Assembly: GCF_030144325.1 (NCBI RefSeq)
Contig: NZ_CP126307.1
Coordinates: forward strand, 806,001 to 870,000
Length of the DNA: 64,000 nt
Direction of reading: 5' to 3'
DNA from: Bosea vestrisii
GTDB lineage: Bacteria > Pseudomonadota > Alphaproteobacteria > Rhizobiales > Beijerinckiaceae
Of this stretch, positions 18,433 to 26,255 are shown piece after piece (positions within the stretch are counted from its first letter, which is position 1; each line of letters starts with the position of its first letter). Both the position numbers and the translations under genes were made by a program. The notes beneath the pieces are model-generated. The model was given only the letters and a program-made list of their open reading frames with translations. It made no database searches and was not told where the DNA came from.

Positions 18433-18480
18433 CGTGTCCATGGCCATATCGGGGTAGACCCGGAGGAAGCCATGGACACG
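18433..18480 (+). promoter_or_regulatory. 12-bp inverted repeat masking the start of the next gene
   Basis: CGTGTCCATGGC (18433-18444) is perfectly complementary to GCCATGGACACG (18469-18480). The second arm contains the ATG start codon at 18472, and the 24-base loop holds the Shine-Dalgarno CGGAGGAA (18461-18468). In the mRNA this would be a hairpin that buries the start codon. Confidence 0.55.
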
Positions 18481-18750
18481 ACCGTGCGCCGTAACCTCGC
18501 CGGCGGTTGGGGCGTCTGCGACCTGCTCGAGCGTCCGATCTGTTCGATCACGCGCGATCTTCACGGCAGTTACTGGATCATCCTCTCGCAGGAGCAGGTC
18601 GCGCGCCTGAGCGACATCCGAAAGGGGCCGTTCCCGTCGGTGGATGCAGCCATGACGGCCATCGAGAAAAACCTCAACGGACCATGCCGTCATCGCGCGG
18701 TAACTGTTTCGGAAAGTCATTCTCCTAGAATATCGGCAGTCACGACATAG
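18472..18750 (+). CDS. Hypothetical protein
   Basis: A 92-residue soluble protein (MDTTVRRNLAGGWGVCDLL at the start, then SYWIILSQEQVARLSDIR and SVDAAMTAIEKNLNG). It shows a small alpha-beta pattern with no known motif. ATG 18472 is well supported by CGGAGGAA just upstream. The start codon lies in a perfect 12-bp inverted repeat, so translation could be controlled by RNA structure. It follows the DUF1236 gene by 87 bases on the same strand. Confidence 0.6.
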   Translation: MDTTVRRNLAGGWGVCDLLERPICSITRDLHGSYWIILSQEQVARLSDIRKGPFPSVDAAMTAIEKNLNGPCRHRAVTVSESHSPRISAVTT

Positions 18751-18973
18751 CAGAGCTCGTCTACAACTTCATTTGGCCACATTGCCTCGATAGAAATAGC
18801 AGGCAGGCGAAGAATGATCGGCTGGTTCCTTGACATAGGAACCGGCGGCGAGCCTCCCACCCTACCCATCGAAAACCGATTGCTGCCAATGGCAGCACCA
18901 TCGCCGCACTCTTTGTGCCCGCGATGTCTTCACAAGACCGCGCGGCCTTAAGCCGGGCGGCAAACGGACATAA

Positions 18974-19132
18974 ATGCAAGAATCAACACAACTGAAGTCA
19001 CCCGATAGCCAGCGCGTCGCCGATGCGATCGCCAACGCCATGCCGCCAAGATCCGCACCCGATTGGAAGCCGCAACCATGCGGCCTCAGCCGCCAGGAAC
19101 TGCGTCGCATCGTCAAGAAAATGCTGGGATGA
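18974..19132 (+). CDS. Small hypothetical protein, 52 residues
   Basis: A short frame starting ATG 18974 and ending TGA 19130-19132. The product has a polar N-terminus, a middle helix RVADAIANAMPP and the C-terminal helix LSRQELRRIVKKMLG, a pattern I associate with short alphaproteobacterial proteins of unknown role. The ribosome binding site is weak. It is immediately followed by the next gene, whose Shine-Dalgarno AGGAGG overlaps the end of this frame, so the two look translationally linked. Codon choice is protein-like. Confidence 0.5.
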   Translation: MQESTQLKSPDSQRVADAIANAMPPRSAPDWKPQPCGLSRQELRRIVKKMLG

Positions 19133-19142
19133 GGAGGCTGAC

Positions 19143-19370
19143 ATGAACATACACCCATCCAGAACCACAGCTTTCGACAATCGCTTGACCCGATCGGGGC
19201 CACGCGCCGACGCTGCGCAGACAAGGCGGGGGGCAACCCCGCAGGCGAGCTATGAGCGCTACCTCGCTCTGGCCAAAGCCCAGGCCCTCGCCGGCGACAG
19301 GATCGAGGCCGAGCGCAATTATCAATACGCCGAACACTATCACCGCTTGATCAACGGCACGGCCGCCTGA
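19143..19370 (+). CDS. DUF4167-like short protein
   Basis: A 75-residue protein. The second half (ASYERYLALAKAQALAGDRI, then AERNYQYAEHYHRL) is the conserved core of DUF4167, which in Rhizobiales is usually part of a longer protein with a low-complexity tail. Here the tail is missing, so this is a short paralogue. ATG 19143 follows GAGGAGGCTG at ideal spacing. It pairs with the 52-residue frame upstream. The molecular role is unknown. Confidence 0.7.
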   Translation: MNIHPSRTTAFDNRLTRSGPRADAAQTRRGATPQASYERYLALAKAQALAGDRIEAERNYQYAEHYHRLINGTAA

Positions 19371-19527
19371 CAGGGTCCTTTGCAGGCGGCGCCGGTAACG
19401 CACCGCGGTATTCCTGTCTCAATCCCTCCATTGGGTCGGGTCAAGCGGCGCGCATCATGGCGCTTCTGGAACGGAGCGCTACCTCCTCCGCAGGCTGAGG
19501 CCACCCCGGCAAGGGCCGCCTCCCTAG

Positions 19528-19968
19528 CTAGCTGGACTTTGCCATGAACGCGCGAAGGGCAGCCAGCCAGACCGCAAACCCCTTCCTTTCGAAATGATCC
19601 GTCATCCGCTCGCGGTCCTCGCCTGAGCAGTCGAAGGTCGCCCACCACTCGATGAAGGCCTGCCCGGTTTCCACGACCGGTGTCACACGGATCGTGGCCA
19701 GGTAATTCTCGACCGGAAACGGCGGAGGGCTGGCAAAGGCATAGCTGTAGCAGCGGTCCATGTCGGAATGCGCGAGCAGGATCTGCCGCAGCGCGGTGCC
19801 TCCCGTGCCGACGCGCCGGACACTGCCGACCTGGTCGCCCGCCCGTCCCTCCTCGATGATGGTTTCGCTCCGGACTCCCGCCCATGCATAATGACCGAAT
19901 GGCCGGATGACCGACCAGACCGCATCGGCGGAGTGATCGATCACAGTGCTGAAAAAGGCTTTTGCCAC
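19528..19968 (-). CDS. SRPBCC family protein (polyketide cyclase/START-like)
   Basis: A 146-residue cytosolic protein of the helix-grip fold: FFSTVIDHSADAVWSVIRPF at the N-terminus, a glycine-rich strand VGSVRRVGTGGTALRQ in the centre, and a long C-terminal helix ending WLAALRAFMAKSS. Members bind hydrophobic ligands; no specific ligand can be inferred. The start GTG 19968 is favoured by AGGAGATC just upstream; the frame extends to 20082 without a good start. It stands alone, oriented against the small genes on both sides. Confidence 0.8.
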   Translation of the reverse strand: MAKAFFSTVIDHSADAVWSVIRPFGHYAWAGVRSETIIEEGRAGDQVGSVRRVGTGGTALRQILLAHSDMDRCYSYAFASPPPFPVENYLATIRVTPVVETGQAFIEWWATFDCSGEDRERMTDHFERKGFAVWLAALRAFMAKSS

Positions 19969-20113
19969 CGCGATCTCCTGTCGTTCGAGGGCTTTGTCGA
20001 CGCCAACAGTGCGCCAGAACGGCGCACTGCCGACACCCGATCTCTGCCGTCTCGAGCCGTGGCGCCGCCCTGCTGCTTGCAAGCGAGCCTGATCCCCTGC
20101 CAGCTATCGCGTG

Positions 20114-20242
20114 ATGGAACCCCTCGCCATTCCCGAATACATCGCCGCCATGCTCGGCGGCGCGATTGCTGCAAAAGCCGCCGGAACGCGGTTCTGGAAA
20201 GGCATGCTCGTCGGCCTTGCCGTGCACTCGCTCTGCGATTGA
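20114..20242 (+). CDS. Possible small membrane protein, 42 residues
   Basis: Frame from ATG 20114 to TGA 20240-20242 encoding MEPLAIPEYIAAMLGGAIAA onward, with one hydrophobic or amphipathic helix and a basic middle (KAAGTRFWKG). No Shine-Dalgarno is clear. The stop overlaps the TTG that could start the next small frame, which hints at coupled translation of two tiny membrane proteins. I have no family for it. Confidence 0.3.
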   Translation: MEPLAIPEYIAAMLGGAIAAKAAGTRFWKGMLVGLAVHSLCD

Positions 20243-20421
20243 GCTTCGCGATCGAGACCCCGGGCTACGCTCTCAACCTGGTGTCCTACCTTGCCGCCGC
20301 CTCCCTGGCCGGAGCGGCGCTGCGCATGCGCCTTCTCGCGATCAGCGCCGTGATCCTGCTGGCGGGAGCCGCGATGGCGCTCACGCTGTTCGCGTTCCTG
20401 TCCCGCTACGGCTTCTGGTGA
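20239..20421 (+). CDS. Possible small two-helix membrane protein, 60 residues
   Basis: Frame from TTG 20239, overlapping the preceding stop, to 20421. It encodes two strongly hydrophobic segments, YALNLVSYLAAASLAGAAL and LAISAVILLAGAAMALTLF, separated by an Arg. The length and layout fit a small inner membrane protein. Support is only the hydrophobic pattern and the overlap with the preceding frame. It might instead be one protein with the 42-residue frame if a frameshift is present. Confidence 0.3.
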   Translation: MSFAIETPGYALNLVSYLAAASLAGAALRMRLLAISAVILLAGAAMALTLFAFLSRYGFW

Positions 20422-20574
20422 CCAGCCTCGCCGGCCTGAGAGCCAATCGGCCGTCAGGCAGCTTTGCCTCTTTCATTTGAAATTAACTTTCTGGTAAGAG
20501 CTTCGGGATTCCTTTCCGGTGATGACGGCCTGCCACCCAGGGCAGGCCCGACCCCGTAATCAGGAGATGACCGC

Positions 20575-21468
20575 ATGAAGCGGACCATGATCGCTGCGAA
20601 CGCCGTCCGTTTCACCGGCAAGGGCCCCCGCAAGACGATCCCGCTTCTGGTTGCTCTGGCTGCGCCGGCTTTAGGCGCCTGCAGCGTCTCGCCGATCCAG
20701 ACCGCCTCGACGGCCGCGCCCGCCACCAAGGAGCCGCACGAGGCCCGCAAGCGCGCCATCGAGCTGGCCAAGGCCGACCCGCGCGAGAAGGAATGCCTCG
20801 TCCGCGCGATGTATTTCGAATCGAACCGCTCGAGCGATGCAGGGCTGCTCGGCGTCGGCACGGTCGTGATGAACCGGGTCGGAGCGCCGCGCTATCCTGA
20901 GACGATCTGCGGCGTCGTCGGTGCGCCGCGTCAGTTCGCGCCGGGCGTCCTCACCCGCCAGATGGTCGCACGCGACCTGCCCAAGGCCGAAGCCGCCGCC
21001 GAAGCCATTCTCGCCGGCAAGCGCAACGAGGCCGTCGGAAACGCCAAGCACTTCCACATGGCGGGCCTGCGCTTCTCCTACGCCAACATGCATTACGTGA
21101 CGGTGGCCGGCGGCAACGCCTTCTACGTCAAGGGCGAGCGCCCCGAGCGCCGCCGCATCGAGGAGCCGAGCTATCAGCTCGCCGCGGTGACCGCCCCGGC
21201 GCCGCTCGCCACCACCACCTCGACCCGATCGACCTCCTTCGCCAGCGCGCCGCTCGCCTTCGCGCCCGAGACCCCGGCCGCCGCCGCGCCGGCAAACCCG
21301 GCCTTGCAGCTCGTCGCCAATGCCACGCTGCCGCCGAGCCGCCCTTATGATCTCGGCATGTCCAGGAAGACCGCCCAGGCCTTCATCGCGCCGCCGAAGA
21401 GCGACGCCCGCCTCGCCGCGCTGATGCCGCCCTCCCGCCCCCTGCGCGGCAGCCTACAGCAGAACTGA
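20575..21468 (+). CDS. Cell wall hydrolase, SleB/CwlJ family
   Basis: A 297-residue envelope protein. A short hydrophobic start ends in a lipobox-like LGACSVSP. A Hydrolase_2 (SleB) domain spans about residues 75-185, with the catalytic-glutamate segment CLVRAMYFESNRSS, then VVMNRVGAPRYPETICGVV and KHFHMAGLRFSY. The remaining C-terminal part is Ala/Pro-rich, low-complexity. SleB-type enzymes cut peptidoglycan; in non-spore-formers they serve in wall turnover. ATG 20575 follows a GGAGATGACC site. A palindromic repeat starts 17 bases after the stop and probably acts as terminator. Confidence 0.85.
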   Translation: MKRTMIAANAVRFTGKGPRKTIPLLVALAAPALGACSVSPIQTASTAAPATKEPHEARKRAIELAKADPREKECLVRAMYFESNRSSDAGLLGVGTVVMNRVGAPRYPETICGVVGAPRQFAPGVLTRQMVARDLPKAEAAAEAILAGKRNEAVGNAKHFHMAGLRFSYANMHYVTVAGGNAFYVKGERPERRRIEEPSYQLAAVTAPAPLATTTSTRSTSFASAPLAFAPETPAAAAPANPALQLVANATLPPSRPYDLGMSRKTAQAFIAPPKSDARLAALMPPSRPLRGSLQQN

Positions 21469-21485
21469 GCGGAACCACGCCGCAG

Positions 21486-21630
21486 AACCCCTCTCCTGGA
21501 AGGAGAGGGGCAGGGGTGAGGTATTCGGACGGAAAACGTTCGCCTGAACCCAACCGCGCGGTGAGCGCTCGCGGCACTGGTCCGATCTCCCACACTCACC
21601 CTGCCCTCTCCTTCCAGGAGAGGGTTCCCC
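21486..21630. repeat. Palindromic intergenic repeat, family A
   Basis: The terminal arms CCCCTCTCCTGGAAGGAGAG (from 21488) and the inverted copy ending CTCCTTCCAGGAGAGGG enclose a core with GCCTGAACCCAACCGCGCGG. The same arms and core recur at 26001-26150, so it is a dispersed element. It directly follows the SleB gene. Confidence 0.8.
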
Positions 21631-22110
21631 GCGCCCTTGCTTCATGCGCAGCGGCCTCAAGCGGGGACAACTCCCCAATCAATCCCCGCTGCAAAAACCT
21701 CACGTATGCTTCTCTCCGTCCCGCCCGAACCGAGGGGGCTTCGCGAGGCGTCGAGAGGCCGGGCGGGAGAGCGGTGTCCGTGGCGAAAGAGCTTCGCAAG
21801 CCCGAACGAGTTCGGCCGCGCAGAGTGCGATCCACTTTGCGACCGGTTGGCTCCTTCCACCACGGAGGGGTTTCGTCGTTCGGGGCAGGCACCCCGGTCC
21901 AGCCGGACGCAACACACGGCGAAAGCTCAAAAGAAAACCGCGCGCGGGGTTCGGGCAGTGGCCAGTGGCGCTGCTTCGATATTCGACATCGACATTCGGC
22001 ACGCAGCCGTCGACTGCGACGCCGCCTGAGCCCCGCGCCTCCCTCGGATGGCGTTTCCCTTAGAACCTCGCGGCGGAAGCCGGCGAGCGCATCCTGCTGT
22101 CTGCAACCAC
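21631..22110. other. Intergenic stretch without a convincing gene
   Basis: Several frames are open on both strands but none has a ribosome binding site or protein-like composition; they are rich in Arg, Ser and Pro. Between 21720 and 21990 there are short palindromes, for example around GGCTCCTTCCACCACGGAGG. The stretch joins two repeat elements and is best seen as decayed repeat sequence. Confidence 0.4.
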
Positions 22111-22263
22111 GCCGTCTTTCCGGGACTTCGCGATAGCGAAGGGCCCGGAACCCAGAACCGATGCCGTTCGTCACAATGGCGCTGCGACCGGAGTGTGTTC
22201 CGGAAATCGCATCGGCTCTGGATTCCGGGCTCAGGCCTGCGGCCTGCCCCGGAAAGACGGCGG
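22111..22263. repeat. Palindromic intergenic repeat, family B
   Basis: The outer arms GCCGTCTTTCCGGG and CCCCGGAAAGACGGC are inverted copies, and inner arms CCCGGAACCCAGAACCGATG and CATCGGCTCTGGATTCCGGG are again inverted. The same blocks recur at 27173-27325. Confidence 0.8.
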
Positions 22264-22318
22264 TGGTTCCCATCGGCGGAAGCACACTCTAGCTTCCCCT
22301 CACTGCCGCGAGCCTGCC

Positions 22319-23067
22319 ATGAGACGAAGCAGCCCGACCCGCCTGCCGGCGCCCTATCTCAGGCGCATCTGGCTCGACCGCGCGGCGGTGCCGGACCCGG
22401 AGGCCTATCCCTGGTGCCTGCCCTTCCTGCGCGACACATTCGAGCTCACCTTCGACAAGTCGATCACCATCATCGTCGGCGAGAACGGCACGGGAAAATC
22501 GACGCTGCTCGAAGGCATCGCCGCGCTCGCCGGCTATGACGAGGCCGGCGGCGGCAAGGGCTACCGCCCGGTCGACCATGCTGAGGCCGTCGAGGCATGG
22601 GCGGCCAGCTCGCCAGCGCGCTCAAGGCGAGCTGGCTGCCAAAGGTCACCGATGGCTGGTTCTTCCGGGCCGAGAGCTTCTTCTCGGTGGCGCGCTATCT
22701 CGACAAGGCCGCCCGGGACGGCGGCTACAGGCCGCCCGACTTCCTCTCCCATTCGCATGGCGAGGGCTTTTTGCGCTTCTTCGAGGAGCGCTGCCAGCGC
22801 CCCTTCATCTTCGACGAGCCGGAATCGGCGCTGTCGCCAGCCCGCCAGATCGAGTTCCTCAAGCCCCGCATGGACCGGCTCGGCCAGTGCCAGGTGATCA
22901 TGGCGACCCACGCCCCGATCCTGATGGCCTATCCCGGCGCCCGCCTGCTCGGCCTGACCAAATACGGACTCGATCCGGTGACGATCGAGCAGACCCAGCA
23001 TTTCCGGCTCATCCGCGAGTTCTGCCTCGATCCGGCAACGTTTGTGGAGACGATGATGGAGGAGTGA
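22319..23067 (+). pseudogene. AAA-type ATPase (COG3910-like), interrupted by a frameshift
   Basis: Two frames make up one predicted ATPase of the RecF/ABC-like kind. The first (ATG 22319) has Walker A GENGTGKSTLLEGIAA and runs to about 22596; the second begins near ATG 22597 and has Walker B PFIFDEPESALSPARQ and a switch segment VIMATHAPILMA. One base seems lost near 22595-22598; restoring it gives about 249 residues. All nucleotide-binding motifs are present, so a sequencing error is as likely as true decay. Function is unknown; it is a single gene, not clearly linked to the AT-rich gene downstream. Confidence 0.75.
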
Positions 23068-23332
23068 GCGCCCAGTGCCGCGCCCCTGCTCATTACCTAG
23101 CAGTGAGCGCTTCCGTCGCCGTATCGGCTGCTCGCTCAAGGCAGCGCCGGTCTGCCCCTGCTGATCGGCATCGTGCTGTTGGTGGTAGGAGATGTTGATC
23201 AGACGGTAAGGGGCGGCAGATCGATGGGCAAAACCTGATGACGTCGCCAACCCTGTCTTAAGCTCCTATCGACCGGCGAATTTGGGCGTGCGATGAGTAA
23301 GATATAGAGATTAGTGAGAATCAAACGCGGCC

Positions 23333-24859
23333 ATGATTAAGCGGTTGCCACGCTATGCCGAGATTGAGTTGCAAAGGCTTTGTGCGGAAGGTGGCGCACT
23401 TTGTCACTCTGTAGATGAGGATGAAAGCGGCTGGGATCGCCTAATCGAGTTCCCAGAAATGAACTTTCTCGGCGCAATAGATATGCGCCCACCGCGCTCA
23501 GTTGCTTATGTACAAGTTAAATCAGCGAGAAATCGTAAATTTAAATGCCAGCTGAAACTCTCAAACGCCCTCAGAGCAGCTCAATCATCGCAACCATGGT
23601 TTATTTTACTCCTGACAACAGATTCAATAGGAAAAAATCCAAAATTATACGCCCTTCATGTGTGGGGCCCTCTTATCGAGCGAATTTTGAAAGCCGCACG
23701 CCAATCTGAAATTGACAAAATGCCCCTGCATAAAAGCATGTTAACATTCACATTTGGGCCAAACGATGAAAAAAACGACACATTAATAGAATGGATGCAC
23801 TCTACTATTGTAGAGGTCGGGGATAGTTACGAAATAAAGAAAATCAATACCAATAAAACCCTCGGGTATGAGGGTGGTTATGGCCAAGCCCTCATGTCGC
23901 TGGAAGCAAAAAGTGAAGAGGAGATATTAGAGAATTTTCTTGGACTTGGCGAAGGCTTACATATTAGCAAATTTGTTTTTACCCCAAGCCGCTTCGGAAT
24001 TCCCGCATCACAGCCTTCCATTGAAGTGTCGTCTGGCACCGTCCATATTCAACCAGACTCTCTTGGCGAGATCGAAATTCGTCTACGAAATGCGGGAAAT
24101 GACCAGCCTATAATTCTGCAGGGCAAGGCATACCCCGGACCTCCTGGGACGAAATTGCTGCGATTTTCTGCAAGTTTTATTGATCTTATTTGGAGTGACG
24201 GAATCAGGTCCGATTTTCGAGCAAATATAAGTGTTACAAAAAAATATGAAATCGCGACAATTGAAACCTTTATAACCTTGATGAATTGGTGCGAAAAAGG
24301 CCCAGTTGATTTACAGATCTGGTTCAAAGGCAAGCGGGCGGTTAGCGACGAACTAAATAACCTTCTCCTGACAACAGAATGGGAATGGAAACCCCTCGCA
24401 TCGGCATTGCACCTTCTTCGTACAATCGCAGGCACACCCAATATAGAATTAAGCCTCAGCGATATATGCGCAACACCAGGGCTAAAGACTCTAGCGGAAG
24501 TGTTACAAGCACCTTCATTAAGGTTGGAGTTTATGCCGCAGCCAGAGACACCCGCCTCACCACTCACCTCGATAATATATTGGACAAACATGGTCACAGG
24601 CGACGTGTCTTTTTGCGCACTGGTAGAAAATCTCGTTGATGAAGATGTGATCTTGAATGACGGGAAACGCCAAATAACATCAAGAAATAAGATATATTTA
24701 GAAAGTTATGCGATAAAGTACGTCAAAGACGAAAATCAAATAATAGAATTTGATTATAAACATTATATGGAAAGCCCTGAGCGAATCGCAAATTCGATAG
24801 GCATAGGCAATATTCATAAGTTTTTGCTAGAGTGCCAAAACCAAAGTAGATTGGACTGA
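23333..24859 (+). CDS. Large protein with nuclease-like (DUF4365/PD-(D/E)xK-like) N-terminus
   Basis: A 508-residue protein whose gene is far richer in A and T than everything around it. Residues about 8-95 fit a restriction-endonuclease fold: a helix with Glu12, then Asp35 in SGWDRLIEFP, the Q-x-K triad strand YVQVKSA (Gln61, Lys63), and SSQPWFILLLTTD. This resembles DUF4365. Residues about 215-508 are mostly beta-rich with no family I recognise. ATG 23333 has no clear Shine-Dalgarno. A weak promoter may be TTGGGC (23282) and TATAGA (23303). The skewed composition and lone position suggest horizontal acquisition; a defence role is speculation. Confidence 0.65.
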   Translation: MIKRLPRYAEIELQRLCAEGGALCHSVDEDESGWDRLIEFPEMNFLGAIDMRPPRSVAYVQVKSARNRKFKCQLKLSNALRAAQSSQPWFILLLTTDSIGKNPKLYALHVWGPLIERILKAARQSEIDKMPLHKSMLTFTFGPNDEKNDTLIEWMHSTIVEVGDSYEIKKINTNKTLGYEGGYGQALMSLEAKSEEEILENFLGLGEGLHISKFVFTPSRFGIPASQPSIEVSSGTVHIQPDSLGEIEIRLRNAGNDQPIILQGKAYPGPPGTKLLRFSASFIDLIWSDGIRSDFRANISVTKKYEIATIETFITLMNWCEKGPVDLQIWFKGKRAVSDELNNLLLTTEWEWKPLASALHLLRTIAGTPNIELSLSDICATPGLKTLAEVLQAPSLRLEFMPQPETPASPLTSIIYWTNMVTGDVSFCALVENLVDEDVILNDGKRQITSRNKIYLESYAIKYVKDENQIIEFDYKHYMESPERIANSIGIGNIHKFLLECQNQSRLD

Positions 24860-24906
24860 TGATTCTCCTTAGAAAATAGTTACCTCCGAAGTCGGTAGAT
24901 TTTCAT

Positions 24907-25977
24907 ATGCCCAGCCCCCTCTCCCCCGCCCGCCTCCAGGCCGCCGTCGCGTTCGCGCAGGCGCATGATTCCCCCTGGCCGCGCAGCATGTTCTATCCGG
25001 ACGGCGCCTATGTCGGGAATCGCGAATGGGACGAGAAAGGTCCCTGGACCGAGATCGTCGGGCCGGTCGAGCCGCGCGGCGGGCCGGCCGGGATCGTGCT
25101 GCAGGGCGGCAAGGTCGTCGCAGAGTGGGGCGATGTCGAGCGGGCGGACATGACCTTCTCGATCGCCAAGAGCTATCTCTCGGTGCTGGCGGGCCTTGCC
25201 GTCGCCGACGGCCTGATCGCCGATATCGACGAGCCTGTGGGACGGAGCGTCGACGGCCCGCATTTCTCCAGCCCGCACAACGCGAAGATCACCTGGCGGC
25301 ATCTGCTGCAGATGAACAGCGAATGGCAGGGCGAGATCTTCGGCAAGTCCGACCAGGTCGACCATTTCAGGCAGATCGGCATCGGCGCCGACAACAGCCG
25401 CAAAGGCCAGCGCCGCGAGCTCAGCGAGCCCGGCAGCCTCTACGAATACAACGACGTCCGGGTGAACGCGCTCGGCTATGCGCTGCTGCGGCGCTTCCGC
25501 CGGCCGCTGCCCGAGGTCCTGCGCGAGCGCATCATGGACAAGGTCGGTGCCTCGCAGGGCTGGCGCTGGGAGGGCTACGAGACCTCCTGGCTCGAGATCG
25601 ACGGTGAGCGCATGCAGTCGGTCCCCGGCGGCGGCCATTGGGGCGGCGGCCTCTTCATCAGCGCCCGCGACCATGCCCGCTTCGGCCAATTGATCGCGCA
25701 GAAGGGCATCTGGGAGGGACGCGAGCTGGTGCCCTCGGCCTGGATCGCGCAATCGCTGGTGCCCTCGCCGACCCTGCCGAATTACGGCTTCCTCTGGTGG
25801 CTGAACCGCGGCCCCGCCGCCAATCCCAAGCTCCCCGCGAGCGCCTTCAGCGCGCAGGGCGCCGGCAACAACCTGATCTGGATCGACCCCGAGCACGAGC
25901 TCGTCGCGGTGCTGCGCTGGATCGACAAGGCTGCGATCGACGGCTTCCTGGAGCGGCTGGTCGTGGCGGTGGAGTGA
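24907..25977 (+). CDS. Serine hydrolase, beta-lactamase/NylB-like family
   Basis: A 356-residue protein of the class C beta-lactamase fold. The S-x-x-K nucleophile motif is TFSIAKSYLSVLAG (Ser about 85) and the catalytic tyrosine lies in the segment SLYEYNDVRVNALGY; WGGGLFISARDHARFGQ is typical of the C-terminal part. No signal peptide is seen, so it is probably cytosolic, as for NylB-type amide or ester hydrolases. The natural substrate is unknown. ATG 24907 is the first start and lies 47 bases behind the AT-rich gene; the abrupt return to high GC marks the border of that insert. Confidence 0.8.
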   Translation: MPSPLSPARLQAAVAFAQAHDSPWPRSMFYPDGAYVGNREWDEKGPWTEIVGPVEPRGGPAGIVLQGGKVVAEWGDVERADMTFSIAKSYLSVLAGLAVADGLIADIDEPVGRSVDGPHFSSPHNAKITWRHLLQMNSEWQGEIFGKSDQVDHFRQIGIGADNSRKGQRRELSEPGSLYEYNDVRVNALGYALLRRFRRPLPEVLRERIMDKVGASQGWRWEGYETSWLEIDGERMQSVPGGGHWGGGLFISARDHARFGQLIAQKGIWEGRELVPSAWIAQSLVPSPTLPNYGFLWWLNRGPAANPKLPASAFSAQGAGNNLIWIDPEHELVAVLRWIDKAAIDGFLERLVVAVE

Positions 25978-26000
25978 AGGGCGCGGGAACCTCAACGCAG

Positions 26001-26150
26001 AACCCCTCTCCTGTAAGGAGAGGGGTAGGGGTGAGGTGTTCGGGAGAGAGATCGTTAGCCTGAACCCGACGGCGCCGTGAGCGCTCACGGAGCTGGTCCA
26101 ACGGCCTACACCTCACCCTGCCCCCTCTCCTTACAGGAGAGGGTTCCCCG
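26001..26150. repeat. Palindromic intergenic repeat, family A
   Basis: The arms CCCCTCTCCTGTAAGGAGAG and the inverted CTCTCCTTACAGGAGAGGG enclose a core sharing CCTGAACCC, GTGAGCGCTC and CTGGTCC with the copy at 21486-21630. The base change in the arms (G to T) is matched by the complementary change in the other arm, so pairing is kept. Confidence 0.8.
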
Positions 26151-26255
26151 CGTGTCCTCGCCCATGCGCTCCGCGTAGAACCACCCTCGCCCGCCACCCT
26201 TGCCGCCACCTCTCCCTCAGCCCATAAGCCGCCCTGCTCCTGCAAGGCCTCGCCA

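Noticed and set aside
17848..18720. Upstream extension of the PEPC-like frame on the minus strand
   Set aside because: The frame stays open to 18720 but lies antisense to the DUF1236 gene and its neighbour, with no PEPC homology and a good GTG start with ribosome site at 17847.
22319..24859. ATPase plus nuclease-like gene as a two-gene defence system
   Set aside because: Base composition differs sharply, the gap is 265 bases, and the ATPase is of a widespread housekeeping-like group; no evidence of a functional pair.
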